Numbered from the stretch's first letter, positions 52,060 to 61,496 are shown. The stretch: 64,000 nucleotides of DNA from Vicinamibacterales bacterium (GCA_036496585.1 DASXLB010000060.1:1-64000), one strand, 5' to 3'. Made by a program: numbers and translations. Notes: generated by a model from the letters alone, not told the origin.

Positions 52060-52848
52060 ATGCTCGAGGTGAAAGACGCCTGGTTCGGCTACGACCGCAC
52101 GCAGACGGTCCTGCGGGGCATCACCCTTGACGTCCCGCAGGACGCGATTGTCGGGATCCTCGGGCCGAACGGCTCGGGCAAGACCACGCTGCTGAGACTG
52201 ATGGCCGGCACGCGACAGCCGCAGCGCGGGGGCGTGGCGTTCGACGGTATGCCGCTGGCGACCTTCTCGCGCGCCGCGCTCGCGCGCCGGATGGCGGTCG
52301 TGCCGCAGGAAACGCAGCTGGCCTTCGACTACACCGCCGGCGACGTGGCGATGATGGGGCGCTACGCGCACCTGGGCGCGTTCGAAATCGAAGGGCCGGC
52401 CGATATGGCGGCGATCGACCGGGCGCTCGAGTCCACCGGGACCAGACGCCTGAAGGATCGGCTCTTCGCCACGCTCAGCGGCGGCGAGAAGCAGCGCGTG
52501 ATCATCGCGTCGGCGCTCGCGCAGCTCGAGGGGGACGGCGTGCTCCTGCTCGACGAGCCGACCGCCTCGCTCGACCTGCGCTACCAGATCGAGATCGCCG
52601 ATCTGCTGCGCGATCTGCACCGCCGGCGCGGTGTCTCGATCGTCGTGTCGACGCACGACCTCGCGCTCGCCGGGGCCCTCTGTGATCGTCTCGTGCTGAT
52701 CCGCGACGGTTCGGTGATGGCGTCGGGGCCGACCGACGACATCCTGACCACCGAGAACATCCGCGCCGTCTACGGCGTCGAGGCGGTGATCGTCCGTCCC
52801 GACGTCACCGCCCGGGTCGTCATTCCGATTCGCCGCGGCCAGGCATGA
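52060..52848 (+). CDS. btuD: ABC transporter ATPase, B12/iron-siderophore type
   Basis: The protein has 262 residues from the ATG at 52060. Walker A is GPNGSGKTT, the Q-loop VVPQETQLAFDYT, the signature LSGGEKQRVIIASALAQ, Walker B VLLLDEPTASLD and the switch His in STHDLALA. Length and the C-terminal TTENIRAVYGVEAVI fit FecE/BtuD-type importers. It powers the BtuC-like permease encoded next and is part of the riboswitch-controlled operon. Confidence 0.9.
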   Translation: MLEVKDAWFGYDRTQTVLRGITLDVPQDAIVGILGPNGSGKTTLLRLMAGTRQPQRGGVAFDGMPLATFSRAALARRMAVVPQETQLAFDYTAGDVAMMGRYAHLGAFEIEGPADMAAIDRALESTGTRRLKDRLFATLSGGEKQRVIIASALAQLEGDGVLLLDEPTASLDLRYQIEIADLLRDLHRRRGVSIVVSTHDLALAGALCDRLVLIRDGSVMASGPTDDILTTENIRAVYGVEAVIVRPDVTARVVIPIRRGQA

Positions 52849-52876
52849 AAGGGCGCGGATCGTCCAGGCGCGCGCG

Positions 52877-53881
52877 ATGACGCTGCAGCGACGCTTCCTG
52901 CGGACGGTGCTCGGCTTCGGTGCGCTCGCCGTCGCCGCGATCGTCGCCGCACCGCTCGTCGGCTCGACCAGCATCAGCCTGCGGCGCGCCTTCGATTTCG
53001 CGATCCCGTTTGCCGACAACCCCGACGCGCAGATCTTCTTCATCGCGCGGCTGCCGCGCACGCTGGCCGGCGCCTGCGTCGGCGCGCTGTTCGCCGCAGC
53101 GGGCGTCGTCTTTCAAGGCCTGCTGCGCAATCCGCTCGCCACGCCGTTCACCCTCGGCGTCTCGACCGGCGCCGCGCTCGGCGCCGTGATCGCGATCGCC
53201 TTCAACTGGACGATTGCGATCGCCGGGATCTCGGGGGTGCCGGTGGCGGCGTTCGCAGGCTCGCTCGTCGCCGTCGCGATCGTCTACGTCCTCGCGCAGG
53301 CGCGGCACCGCGGACTGTCGACCACCGTGCTGCTGCTGGCCGGCGTCACGATGAACGCGTTCTTCTCGGCGATCATCCTGTTCGTGCAGTACTTCGCCAG
53401 CTTCGCCGACACCTATCGCACGCTGCGCTGGCTGATGGGCGATCTCGACGTCAGCAGCTACCAGCCGATTCTGGCGGCGCTGCCGGCGATGATTGCCTCG
53501 TTTGCCGGTTTCGCCTGGCTGGCGCGTCCCCTCAACCTGCTGGCGCTCGGCGCCGACGGCGCGGAATCGCGCGGCCTCGACGTGGCCCGGGCGCAGCGCG
53601 TCGCCTTCTTCAGCGCGTCGCTCGCGACCGGCGCCGCCGTCTCGATCGGCGGTCCCATCGGCTTCGTCGGCATCGTCATCCCGCACCTGGTCCGGTTGAT
53701 GGTCGGGCCTGACCATCGGCTCGTCCTGCCGGCCGCGGCGCTCTTCGGCGCGGCATTTCTGGTCGCCTGCGATCTGGTCGCGCGCACCCTATTGGCGCCG
53801 ATCGAACTTCCGGTCGGCATCGTCACCGCCATGATTGGAGGACCGTTTTTCCTATGGCTGCTCATCCGACGGCAGGGATGA
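52877..53881 (+). CDS. btuC: FecCD/BtuC-type ABC permease
   Basis: The protein has 334 residues with about ten transmembrane helices. FecCD family phrases are RLPRTLAGACVGALFAAAGVVFQGLLRNPLATPFTLGVSTGAALG, the cytoplasmic LDVARAQRVAFFSASLATGAAVSIGGPIGFVGIVIPHLVR coupling region, and the C-terminal ELPVGIVTAMIGGPFFLWLL. Two copies would form the channel with BtuD. The stop overlaps the btuF ATG (ATGA), showing translational coupling. Confidence 0.92.
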   Translation: MTLQRRFLRTVLGFGALAVAAIVAAPLVGSTSISLRRAFDFAIPFADNPDAQIFFIARLPRTLAGACVGALFAAAGVVFQGLLRNPLATPFTLGVSTGAALGAVIAIAFNWTIAIAGISGVPVAAFAGSLVAVAIVYVLAQARHRGLSTTVLLLAGVTMNAFFSAIILFVQYFASFADTYRTLRWLMGDLDVSSYQPILAALPAMIASFAGFAWLARPLNLLALGADGAESRGLDVARAQRVAFFSASLATGAAVSIGGPIGFVGIVIPHLVRLMVGPDHRLVLPAAALFGAAFLVACDLVARTLLAPIELPVGIVTAMIGGPFFLWLLIRRQG

Positions 53882-54789
53882 ACCCCGCCGGGCGCGGACG
53901 CACGTGGTGGCTCACGTCGCTGTGCTCAGCCGCGTGCATCTGTGGCTCTCTTGCCGTCGCACTGGCGGTGGCGCCGCCCAGGCGGATCGTCTCCCTGGTG
54001 CCGAACGTCACCGAGATGATCTACGCGATCGGCGCCGGCAGCCGCGTGGTCGCCGTCAGCAGCTACGACGACTATCCGCCCGAAGTCCGGTCGCTCCCGA
54101 AGGTCGGCGCGCTGCTCGATCCTGATCTCGAGCGGATCCTGACGCTGCGGCCCGATCTCGTCATCGTCTACGGCAGCCAGAACGACCTCAAGGCGCAGCT
54201 CGCCCGGGCGGGCATCGACACCTTCGGCTACCGGCACGGCGGATTGGACGCGGTGACGGCGACCATCCGGGAACTCGGGGAAAGACTTGGCACAGCCGCC
54301 GAGGCTGGCGTGGTGGCGGGACGGATTACCGCAGAGATCGACGAGGTACACCGGCGCGTCGCGGGACGGCCCCGCGTGCGCACGCTGCTGGTGTTCGGAC
54401 GCGAGCGCCTGGCGCTGCGCGGCATCTACGTCAGCGGCGGAGTCGGCTTCCTGCAGGACATGCTGACCGCCGCTGGCGCCGACAACGTCTTCGCCGACGT
54501 CAAGAGCGAATCGGTACAGGCGGACACCGAGCAGATCATCAGCCGCCATCCCGACGCCATTATCGAAGTGCGCGCCCAGAACGAGGCGTTTCCCAGCGGC
54601 GATCGCGATGCCGAGCGGCGCGCCTGGAACGGGCTCGGGTCGGTGCCGGCGGTGAAGAACGGCCGCGTCATCTTCCTGTTCGACGATCGCATCGTCGTGC
54701 CTGGCCCACGCGTGGCGGATGGCACCCGCGAGTTGGCGAAAGCGTTGCATCCCGATGCGTTCACGGCGGCGGCCGAGCGCGGGCGATAA
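53878..54789 (+). CDS. btuF: BtuF-like periplasmic cobalamin-binding protein
   Basis: The ATG at 53878, overlapping the btuC stop, gives 303 residues with a signal peptide (about residues 10-32). It belongs to the helical-backbone metal-receptor family of class III binding proteins: RIVSLVPNVTEMIYAIGAGSRVVAVSSYDDYPPEV, LERILTLRPDLVIVYGSQN and a C-terminal WNGLGSVPAVKNGRVIFLFDD. BtuF-type proteins deliver cobalamin to BtuCD. It is the last gene of the operon and is followed by a small hairpin. Confidence 0.88.
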   Translation: MNPAGRGRTWWLTSLCSAACICGSLAVALAVAPPRRIVSLVPNVTEMIYAIGAGSRVVAVSSYDDYPPEVRSLPKVGALLDPDLERILTLRPDLVIVYGSQNDLKAQLARAGIDTFGYRHGGLDAVTATIRELGERLGTAAEAGVVAGRITAEIDEVHRRVAGRPRVRTLLVFGRERLALRGIYVSGGVGFLQDMLTAAGADNVFADVKSESVQADTEQIISRHPDAIIEVRAQNEAFPSGDRDAERRAWNGLGSVPAVKNGRVIFLFDDRIVVPGPRVADGTRELAKALHPDAFTAAAERGR

Positions 54790-54792
54790 CAA

Positions 54793-54808
54793 GCAGCCGG
54801 TCGGCTGC
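54793..54808 (+). terminator. Hairpin after the btu operon
   Basis: GCAGCC-GGTC-GGCTGC forms a 6-bp stem directly after the btuF stop, without a T-run. Confidence 0.4.
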
Positions 54809-54809
54809 G

Positions 54810-54815
54810 TATACT
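54810..54815 (+). promoter_or_regulatory. -10 box TATACT upstream of the GH15 gene
   Basis: TATACT lies 31 bases before the ATG at 54847, between the btu terminator and the GH15 gene. A -35 is not clear. Confidence 0.4.
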
Positions 54816-54846
54816 GAGGCGTCGGCGGCCCCGCCAGACGGATCCT

Positions 54847-56670
54847 ATGGCCCTCCCCCTCGAAGACTATGCGCTCATCGGTGACACGCAGACGGCGGCG
54901 CTGGTCGGCCGCGACGGCTCGATCGACTGGCTGTGCATGCCGCGTTTCGATTCGCCGGCCTGTTTCGCGGCGCTGCTCGGCGAGCCGGCGCACGGCCGCT
55001 GGCGCATCGGTCCGGCGGATCCGGTCGTCAGCTCGACACGCCGCTATCGCGGGCACACGCTTGTGCTCGAGACCGAGTTCCGGACGGCCGACGGGGCCGT
55101 CCGCCTCATCGACTGCATGCCGCCGCGAGACCAGTCGCCGAATCTCGTGCGGATCGTCGAAGGGATCGAGGGAGACGTGCGGATGGAGCTCGAGCTCATC
55201 GTCCGCTTCGATTACGGATCGATCGTGCCGTGGGTGCGGCGCATCGACGGAGTCTGGCGCGCGATCGGCGGCCCCGACGCGCTGTCGCTGTGGTCGCCGG
55301 CCGAGCTCCGCGGGGTCGATCTCACGACGCAGGCGTCGTTCACGGTGCGCGCCGGAGAGCGGCACCCGTTCCTGATCGTCTGGCACCCGTCGCACGAGTC
55401 TCCGCGCTGGACCGATCCCGAACAGGCGGTCGCCGACACGGCGCGGTGGTGGGAGGAGTGGTCGAGCCACTGCCGCTATGAAGGCGAGTGGCGCGACCTC
55501 GTGGTGCGCTCGCTCATCACCCTGAAGGCGCTCACCTTCGAACCGACCGGCGGTATCGTCGCGGCGCCGACCACTTCGCTGCCCGAGCGGATCGGCGGCG
55601 TGCGGAACTGGGACTATCGCTACTGCTGGCTGCGCGACGCGACGTTTACGCTCTACTCGCTGCTCGTCGGCGGCTACACCGAGGAGGCCGTCGCCTGGCG
55701 GGATTGGCTGCTCCGCACCGTGGCGGGCGATCCGGCCGACATCCAGATCATGTACGGTCCGGCGGGCGAGCGGCGGCTGACCGAGACCGAGCTGCCGTGG
55801 CTGCCCGGCTACGAGGGATCGAAGCCGGTCCGCATCGGCAACGCGGCGTCGGGACAGCTGCAGTTCGACGTCTACGGCGAGATCATGGACGCGATGCACC
55901 TGGCGCTGCAGTCGGGTGTGGAACCGGACCCGGCGGCGTGGGAGCTGGAACGGATGCTGATCGAGCACCTCGAGCAGATCTGGGAGCAGCCCGACGAGGG
56001 TATCTGGGAAGTGCGCGGGCCGCGCCGCCACTTCACGCATTCCAAGGTCATGGCCTGGGTCGCCTTCGATCGGGCGATCAAGATCGCGGAACAGTTCGGC
56101 GAGCAGGCGCCGCTCGAGCGCTGGCGGGCGGTCCGCGACCGCATTCATGCCCAGGTGTGCGAGCACGGGTTCAACCACGAGCTGGGCGTGTTCACGCAGT
56201 ACTACGGATCGCGTGACATGGACGCCAGTCTGCTGATGGTGCCGCTCGTCGGTTTCCTGCCGGCCGACGACGGGCGGGTGCAGGCGACGGTCGCCGCGAT
56301 CGAGCGCGACCTGCTGCACGACGGCCTGGTCCTGCGTTACCCGCACCACGAGAACAGCCGGCAGGTCGACGGACTGCCGCCGGGCGAAGGCGCGTTCCTG
56401 GCGTGCACGTTCTGGCTCGCCGACACCTACGCGCTCCAGGGGAGGTTCGACGAGGCCCGCCGTACCTTCGAGCGGGTGGCGCGCCTGGCGAACGATGTCG
56501 GGCTGCTGGCCGAGGAATACGACACCGGCGCACGCCGCCTGATCGGCAACTTCCCGCAGGCGTTCTCGCACGTGTCGCTGGTGAACGCGGCGCGCAACGT
56601 GTGGAGCGGCCGCGGCGGGCCGGCCGAGGATCGTCAGGCCAGGGCGCGCGGCGCGAAGCCGACAGCCTGA
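54847..56670 (+). CDS. Glycoside hydrolase family 15 protein (glucoamylase/trehalase-like)
   Basis: The protein has 607 residues without a signal peptide. The N-terminal beta-sandwich domain starts with LEDYALIGDTQTAALVGRDGSIDWLCMPRFDSPACFAALLG, typical of bacterial GH15. The (alpha/alpha)6 barrel begins near 220 with LTFEPTGGIVAAPTTSLPERIGGVRNWDYRYCWLRDATFTLYSL. Catalytic Glu residues are expected in the barrel's WE-containing and late loops. Bacterial members act as trehalases or hydrolyse alpha-glucosides. Substrate cannot be fixed; intracellular trehalose or malto-oligosaccharide breakdown is likely. Confidence 0.9.
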   Translation: MALPLEDYALIGDTQTAALVGRDGSIDWLCMPRFDSPACFAALLGEPAHGRWRIGPADPVVSSTRRYRGHTLVLETEFRTADGAVRLIDCMPPRDQSPNLVRIVEGIEGDVRMELELIVRFDYGSIVPWVRRIDGVWRAIGGPDALSLWSPAELRGVDLTTQASFTVRAGERHPFLIVWHPSHESPRWTDPEQAVADTARWWEEWSSHCRYEGEWRDLVVRSLITLKALTFEPTGGIVAAPTTSLPERIGGVRNWDYRYCWLRDATFTLYSLLVGGYTEEAVAWRDWLLRTVAGDPADIQIMYGPAGERRLTETELPWLPGYEGSKPVRIGNAASGQLQFDVYGEIMDAMHLALQSGVEPDPAAWELERMLIEHLEQIWEQPDEGIWEVRGPRRHFTHSKVMAWVAFDRAIKIAEQFGEQAPLERWRAVRDRIHAQVCEHGFNHELGVFTQYYGSRDMDASLLMVPLVGFLPADDGRVQATVAAIERDLLHDGLVLRYPHHENSRQVDGLPPGEGAFLACTFWLADTYALQGRFDEARRTFERVARLANDVGLLAEEYDTGARRLIGNFPQAFSHVSLVNAARNVWSGRGGPAEDRQARARGAKPTA

Positions 56671-56695
56671 TCAGCCCGCGCCGCGAACGCCACGC

Positions 56696-57523
56696 TCAGA
56701 CGGCGAACTCCACCGGCACGCGCTTCGGGATCAGGCCCTTCTCGAAGGCCTCCTGCATCAGCCGCTCGACTCCCTGCCGCCCGCGCTCGCCGTAGCCGAG
56801 CGTCAGATCGTTCACGTACATGCCGACGAACGTGTCGGTCCGGTCCTTGTCGAGGCCGCGGCCGAACTGCTGCGCGTACTCCACGGCTTCCTGCCGGTGC
56901 GATAGCGCGTAGGCGATGCTGTCGTGGAGCAGTGTCGAGACTTTTCGGATCATGTCGGGGCCCAGATCGCGGCGGATGATGTTGCCGCCGAGCGGCAGCG
57001 GCAGCCCGCCCGTGCGGGCGCTCCACCATTCGCCGAGGTCGACGATCTTGCGCAGGCCGTTCTCCGCGTACGTCAGCTGCCCCTCGTGGATCAGCAGTCC
57101 GGCGTCGGCCTTGCCGTCGGCCACGAACGCTTCGATCTGATCGAAGGGGACGATGACGTACTCGAAGTCCGGCTCGTAGATCCGGAGCGTGAGATAGGCG
57201 GTGGTGAGCGTCCCGGGGATTGCGATCTTCCGCCCCTTGACGCCGTTCACCGACGGATCCTTCGCAACGACGATCGGGCCGTAGTTGTCGCCCATGCTGG
57301 CGCCGTGCGGCAGCAGCGCGTAGGTGTCGGCGAGGTGCGCGTAGGCATGGAACGAGACGGCGGTGACCTCGTACTTGCCTTCGAACGCGGCGCGATTCAA
57401 CGTTTCGATGTCGGACAGCACCTGCTCGACCTCGACGCCGCCGGTGTCGACCGCGCCCGAAGCCAGTCCGTAGAACATGAACGCATCGTCGGAATCGGGA
57501 CTGTGGGCAACGGTGATTCGCAT
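56696..57523 (-). CDS. mqnD: 1,4-dihydroxy-6-naphthoate synthase MqnD
   Basis: The ATG at 57523, with GGAG upstream, gives 275 residues. It matches MqnD along its length: [16 protein letters not shown] at the N-terminus, [75 protein letters not shown] and [17 protein letters not shown]. MqnD converts cyclic dehypoxanthine futalosine to 1,4-dihydroxy-6-naphthoate in menaquinone synthesis. MqnE is encoded at 48239, but other steps are outside the window. It lies downstream of the cysteine desulfurase gene on the same strand with a 103-base gap. Confidence 0.92.
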   Translation of the reverse strand: MRITVAHSPDSDDAFMFYGLASGAVDTGGVEVEQVLSDIETLNRAAFEGKYEVTAVSFHAYAHLADTYALLPHGASMGDNYGPIVVAKDPSVNGVKGRKIAIPGTLTTAYLTLRIYEPDFEYVIVPFDQIEAFVADGKADAGLLIHEGQLTYAENGLRKIVDLGEWWSARTGGLPLPLGGNIIRRDLGPDMIRKVSTLLHDSIAYALSHRQEAVEYAQQFGRGLDKDRTDTFVGMYVNDLTLGYGERGRQGVERLMQEAFEKGLIPKRVPVEFAV

Positions 57524-57626
57524 CTGACTACTCCAACTGAAGACGCGTGCATGAACAACGTGGGGGGCGCCGGCCTGTGGGGGGCGTGGCGCCGGAGAAG
57601 ACGCGGAATCGCGGCAGAGAGCGCGG

Positions 57627-58817
57627 TCAGCGCGCCGCGGCACTCCTCTGCAGGGCAGTGACGACGGCCGTCACGCGATCGATCGCGATGTCGATCTCCT
57701 GCTCGGTCGTGCCGCGGCCGAGACCGAAGCGGATCGAAGCGCGGCCACGGTCTGACGTTGCGCCAATCGCTTCGAGCACGTGCGAGATCGCCTGGCTGCC
57801 CGACGCGCACGCCGAGCCTGTCGACACCGCGAGGTCGCCGAGCGCCATCAAGAGCGCCTCGCCTTCGACGGCGTCGAAGCTGACGTGCAGGTTGTGCGGC
57901 AGCCGAGGGCTCAGGGTCCCGTTCACGTGGACGCCGCCTGCAAGGTGCGCGCGCAACCCGGCCAGCAGCCGATCGCGCAGCGCCGCCAGGCGGCGCGACT
58001 CCTCCGCCATCTCGAGACGGCAGATTTCGGCCGCGCGGCCGAGGCCGACCGCGCCGGGGACGTTCAAGGTGCCGGAACGAAGCCCGTTTTCCTGTCCGCC
58101 GCCGGCAATCTGCGGCGGGATCGACAGGCGCGGACGGCGCTTGCGGATGAACAGCGCCCCCGAGCCCTTCGGGCCATAGAACTTGTGCGCGGTCAGCGAC
58201 AGCAGGTCGACGTCGGCGGCGGCCACGTCGATCGGAATCTTGCCGACGGCCTGTGCCGCGTCGGTGTGGAACAGCGCGCCGGCGGCGTGCGCGATCGCGG
58301 CGATCTCGGCCAGCGGCTGAATCGTGCCGATCTCGTTGTTGGCCGCCATCACACTGACGAGGATCGTGCCCGGGCGTACCGCGCGCGCGAGCGCCTCGAG
58401 GTCGATCACGCCGCTCGCCGTGACGCCGACGACCGTGACGTCGCAGCCGACCTCGCCGAAGCCGCGGCACACGTCGAGCACCGACTTGTGCTCGACCGCG
58501 CTCGTCACGACGTGACGGGCCGCCGTCGAAGCGGCGTCGGCGTCCGAACCGGCGCGGGCGGCCGCCACCACCCCCTTCAGCGCCAGGTTGTTCGATTCGG
58601 AGGCGCCGCTGGTGAACGTGATCTCGGACGGGGCGGCGTTGATCAGCGCGGCGACGCGGGCGCGCGCCTCGTCGACTGCGTCCCGGGCTTCCCAGCCCCA
58701 GGCGTGCTGCCGGCTGGCGGCGTTGCCGAACTTCTCGGTGAAGTACGGCAGCATCGCCTCGAGCACGCGCGGATCGACCGGGGTCGTGGCGTGATAGTCG
58801 AGGTAGACAGGTTTCAC
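57627..58817 (-). CDS. Cysteine desulfurase, IscS/NifS family
   Basis: The GTG at 58817, with GAAGGA upstream, gives 396 residues. It is a PLP enzyme of the group I desulfurases: [28 protein letters not shown], the PLP-Lys in [13 protein letters not shown] and the catalytic Cys in [11 protein letters not shown]. It releases sulfur from cysteine for iron-sulfur clusters or tRNA thiolation. The window also encodes SufS, so this one may serve another acceptor such as tRNA modification. It follows the Rrf2 regulator gene; four GAAGGA repeats fill the 40-base gap. Confidence 0.92.
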   Translation of the reverse strand: MKPVYLDYHATTPVDPRVLEAMLPYFTEKFGNAASRQHAWGWEARDAVDEARARVAALINAAPSEITFTSGASESNNLALKGVVAAARAGSDADAASTAARHVVTSAVEHKSVLDVCRGFGEVGCDVTVVGVTASGVIDLEALARAVRPGTILVSVMAANNEIGTIQPLAEIAAIAHAAGALFHTDAAQAVGKIPIDVAAADVDLLSLTAHKFYGPKGSGALFIRKRRPRLSIPPQIAGGGQENGLRSGTLNVPGAVGLGRAAEICRLEMAEESRRLAALRDRLLAGLRAHLAGGVHVNGTLSPRLPHNLHVSFDAVEGEALLMALGDLAVSTGSACASGSQAISHVLEAIGATSDRGRASIRFGLGRGTTEQEIDIAIDRVTAVVTALQRSAAAR

Positions 58818-58824
58818 AGTACGA

Positions 58825-58858
58825 TCCTTCGTGTCCTTCGCAATCCTTCGCGTCCTTC
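58825..58858 (-). repeat. Four GAAGGA repeats before the desulfurase gene
   Basis: TCCTTC occurs at 58825, 58834, 58844 and 58853 on the plus strand, 9-10 bases apart, reading as GAAGGA towards the desulfurase start. The nearest copy is its Shine-Dalgarno sequence. It resembles repeats at 11734 and 28130. Confidence 0.7.
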
Positions 58859-59313
58859 TATAGCGTTCGTCCCCTGAACGATACCCGGGACACGTCTGGC
58901 GGCACCGGCACCTCCGACGAAATCTCGGCCAGCGAGACGGTCTCGAGCGCGGTGATGATGCGGTCCTTGATCCGCCAGAGCGGATCGCGCACGTTGCACC
59001 GGTGGAACTGCTCGCACTGCTCATCCTCGGTCGAGCACGCGGTGACCGTCAGCGGACCGTCGATCGCCTGGATGATGTCGGCGACCGAGATCGCGGACGT
59101 CGGCTTCGACAGCGTGTAGCCGCCGCGCGTGCCCTGGTGCGAGGCGAGCAGGCCGCGCCGCGCGAGCACCTGCAGCACCTTGGCCATCAGCTCCAGCGGG
59201 ATGTTGTACTCCTCGGCGATGGCGCGCGCGCTGGCCGACGCCACGTCGCTGTGCGTCGCCAGGTGCTTCATCGCGATCAGGGCGTAGTCTGCCTTCTTCG
59301 ACAATCTCAGCAT
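58858..59313 (-). CDS. Rrf2-family regulator, IscR/SufR-like
   Basis: The protein has 151 residues. The winged-helix part has LSKKADYALIAMKHLA, ARAIAEEYNIPLELMAKVLQVLARRGLLASHQGTRGGYTLSK. Three cysteines at 93, 100 and 106 lie where IscR holds a [2Fe-2S] cluster (C-x6-C-x5-C here). It probably senses iron-sulfur status and controls the suf genes. Unusually it sits near the 3' end of the suf unit, after sufT and before the second desulfurase gene, not at its head. Confidence 0.9.
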   Translation of the reverse strand: MLRLSKKADYALIAMKHLATHSDVASASARAIAEEYNIPLELMAKVLQVLARRGLLASHQGTRGGYTLSKPTSAISVADIIQAIDGPLTVTACSTEDEQCEQFHRCNVRDPLWRIKDRIITALETVSLAEISSEVPVPPDVSRVSFRGRTL

Positions 59314-59353
59314 CGCTGCCCCATTCCTCGACCCTGAGCCCGTTGTGCCCGCA

Positions 59354-59749
59354 TCACCACATCCCCAGCTGCAGCTTCGCCGCGTCCGACATGCGATCCT
59401 TCGACCACGCCGGCTCCCAGACGATCTCGACCTTCGCGTCGGTGATCCCCTGGACCGACCTGGCCGCCTGCTCGACCTGCCCCGGCAGGATCTGCGCGGC
59501 CGGGCAGGCGGGCGCCGTCAACGTCATCTTGATGGCCGCGACGCCTGCCGCGGTCACGAAGACGTCATAGATCAGACCCAGCTCCCAGATGTCGACCGGG
59601 ATCTCGGGATCGTAGACCTTCTTCAGCGCCGCCTCGATCGCCGGACGCAGCGCGTCGGTCGTGGCGGGATCGGCCATCAAGCCGTCGACGGATCCAGTCC
59701 CCTCGGGTGCCGGCGGCGGAGCTTCCTGAATCATAGGCAGCGGCTTCAT
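59354..59749 (-). CDS. sufT: SufT-type DUF59/MIP18 iron-sulfur carrier protein
   Basis: The ATG at 59749 overlaps the sufU stop (ATGA), giving 131 residues. The DUF59 core is AIEAALKKVYDPEIPVDIWELGLIYDVFV, then KMTLTAPACPAAQILPGQVEQAARSVQGI with the conserved Cys, and VEIVWEPAWSKDRMSDAAKLQLGMW. A Pro/Ala-rich N-terminal segment of about 35 residues precedes it. SufT helps in maturation of iron-sulfur proteins. It is translationally coupled to sufU. Confidence 0.9.
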   Translation of the reverse strand: MKPLPMIQEAPPPAPEGTGSVDGLMADPATTDALRPAIEAALKKVYDPEIPVDIWELGLIYDVFVTAAGVAAIKMTLTAPACPAAQILPGQVEQAARSVQGITDAKVEIVWEPAWSKDRMSDAAKLQLGMW

Positions 59750-60189
59750 TCGGTTGACGTCCCTTTTTCGTTGGCCATGGCCGCCTTCAGCGTATGCCAC
59801 GCCAGGCTCGCGCACTTCACGCGGATCGGGAACTCGCGCACGCCGGCGAGCACCGAGAGCTTGCCGAGATCCTCGACCGGTACCTCGGGCGGCGTCGTCA
59901 CCATGCGGTGAAAACGATCGAACAGCTCGCGCGCCTGGGCGGCCGTTTTCCCTTTCACGGCGTCGGTCATCAGCGACGCCGACGCCTTCGAGATCGCGCA
60001 GCCCGCCCCCTCGAACGCCACCTCGACCACCACGCCGGCCTGAATTTTCAGGTAGACGGTGAGCCGATCGCCGCAGAGCGGGTTGTAGCCTTCCGCCGAG
60101 TGGCTCGCGTCTTCAAGCGCGTGAAAATTCCGCGGCCTCCGGTTGTGGTCGAGGATGACCTCCTGGTAGAGATCGGTGAGGTCGGACAT
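59746..60189 (-). CDS. sufU: SufU, sulfur relay/scaffold protein
   Basis: The protein has 147 residues. Zinc/sulfur-binding residues are visible in HSAEGYNPLCGDRL, FEGAGCAISKASASLMTD and VKCASLAWHTL (three cysteines plus the Asp in the CGD motif). The 18-20-residue insertion typical of SufU versus IscU is present around the middle. SufU accepts sulfur from SufS. Its ATG overlaps the sufS stop by one base (TAATG) and its stop overlaps sufT. Confidence 0.93.
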   Translation of the reverse strand: MSDLTDLYQEVILDHNRRPRNFHALEDASHSAEGYNPLCGDRLTVYLKIQAGVVVEVAFEGAGCAISKASASLMTDAVKGKTAAQARELFDRFHRMVTTPPEVPVEDLGKLSVLAGVREFPIRVKCASLAWHTLKAAMANEKGTSTE

Positions 60190-61496
60190 TACGCGAACAC
60201 CTCGCGCACCTTCCGCAGCGCGCGGCCGAGGCCGTCGATCTCCTCCCGCGTGTTGTACATCGCCAGCGACGCGCGCGCGGTCGCGGGAATGCCCAACCGG
60301 TCCATCAACGGCTGCGCGCAGTGATGGCCGGTGCGGATCGCCACCCCTTCACGATCGACGATGGTGCCGATGTCGTGCGGGTGGATGCCGTCCATCACGA
60401 ACGACAGGATGCTCGACTTGTCCGGGGCGGTGCCGATGAGGCGGACACCGTCGATCGCGGCGAGCACGCCGGTCGCGTACGCGGTCAGGTCGCGCTCGTG
60501 TGCGGCAACCGAATCGAGGCCGACGCCGTCGAGGTAGTCGAGCGCCGCGTGCAGCCCGATCGCCCCGGCGATGTGCGGCGTGCCGGCTTCGAACTTGTAG
60601 GGCAGCGTGTTCCAGGTGCTCTTCTCGAAGGTCACCGAGCCGATCATGTCGCCGCCGGCGAGGAACGGGGGCATCGCCTCGAGCCGGCTCTCGCGGCCGT
60701 AGAGCACACCGATGCCGGTCGGCCCGTAGAGCTTGTGGCCGGTGGCGACCAGAAAGTCGCAGCCGAGCGCCTGGACGTCGACGCGCATGTGGTAAGCCGC
60801 CTGCGACGCGTCGAGCAGGACCGGCACGCCCTGGCGATGAGCCAGCCGGACGATCTCGGCCGCCGGCGTGATCGTGCCGAGGGCGTTCGACATGTGGGTG
60901 ATGGCGGCGATCCGCGTGCGCGGACCGAGCAGCCGCTCGAACTCGTCGAGCTGCAGCTCGCCGCGATCGTCGATCGGCGCCACCCGGAGCCGCGCGCCGG
61001 CTGCCGCGCAGACGATCTGCCACGGCACGATGTTCGAATGGTGCTCCATCGCCGAGATTAGCACCTCGTCCCCTGGCTGCAGCGCCGGCCGGACGAAGCT
61101 GTGGGCGACGAGATTGATCCCTTCGGTGGCATTGCGCACGAAGACAATCTCGCGGACCGAGCTCGCGTTGAAGAAGGCGCGCACCCGTTCCCGCCCCGCC
61201 TCGTAGGCGTCGGTCGCGCGGCCGCTCAGCTCGTGGACGCCGCGATGCACGTTGGCGTTGATCCCTGCGTAATACGCAGTCAGCGCGTCGAGCACCGCCC
61301 GCGGCTTCTGGGTGGTGGCGGCGTTGTCGAGGTAGACGAGCGGTCTGCCGTGGACCAGCTGCGCGAGAATCGGAAAATCGGCGCGGATCTTCGCCACGTC
61401 CAGTGGCCGGACAGCCGGCGCTGACGAATCCGGACTGGCGACGTTGGCCCGAGCGTGTAGACCGGGTCGGTCAGACCCGGCGATCTCCGGCGTCAT
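60189..61496 (-). CDS. sufS: SufS cysteine desulfurase
   Basis: The ATG at 61496 gives 435 residues and overlaps the end of sufD by 26 bases. Group II desulfurase features are LVYLDNAATTQKP, NVHRGVHELSGRATDAYE, VFVRNATEGINLVAHSF, the PLP-Lys in VATGHKLYGPTGIG and the catalytic Cys in AIRTGHHCAQPLMDRLG. Residues 1-30 are an extra N-terminal segment, part of it encoded by a REP-like palindrome, so a later start is possible. It works with SufU to supply sulfur to SufBCD. Confidence 0.94.
   Translation of the reverse strand: MTPEIAGSDRPGLHARANVASPDSSAPAVRPLDVAKIRADFPILAQLVHGRPLVYLDNAATTQKPRAVLDALTAYYAGINANVHRGVHELSGRATDAYEAGRERVRAFFNASSVREIVFVRNATEGINLVAHSFVRPALQPGDEVLISAMEHHSNIVPWQIVCAAAGARLRVAPIDDRGELQLDEFERLLGPRTRIAAITHMSNALGTITPAAEIVRLAHRQGVPVLLDASQAAYHMRVDVQALGCDFLVATGHKLYGPTGIGVLYGRESRLEAMPPFLAGGDMIGSVTFEKSTWNTLPYKFEAGTPHIAGAIGLHAALDYLDGVGLDSVAAHERDLTAYATGVLAAIDGVRLIGTAPDKSSILSFVMDGIHPHDIGTIVDREGVAIRTGHHCAQPLMDRLGIPATARASLAMYNTREEIDGLGRALRKVREVFA
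61462..61480. repeat. REP-like palindrome within the start region of sufS
   Basis: CCGGGTC-GGTCA-GACCCGG forms a 7-bp stem preceded by CGTGTAGA, similar to the elements in the cobalamin riboswitch. It encodes residues near SDRPG of SufS and touches the sufD stop. Confidence 0.5.
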
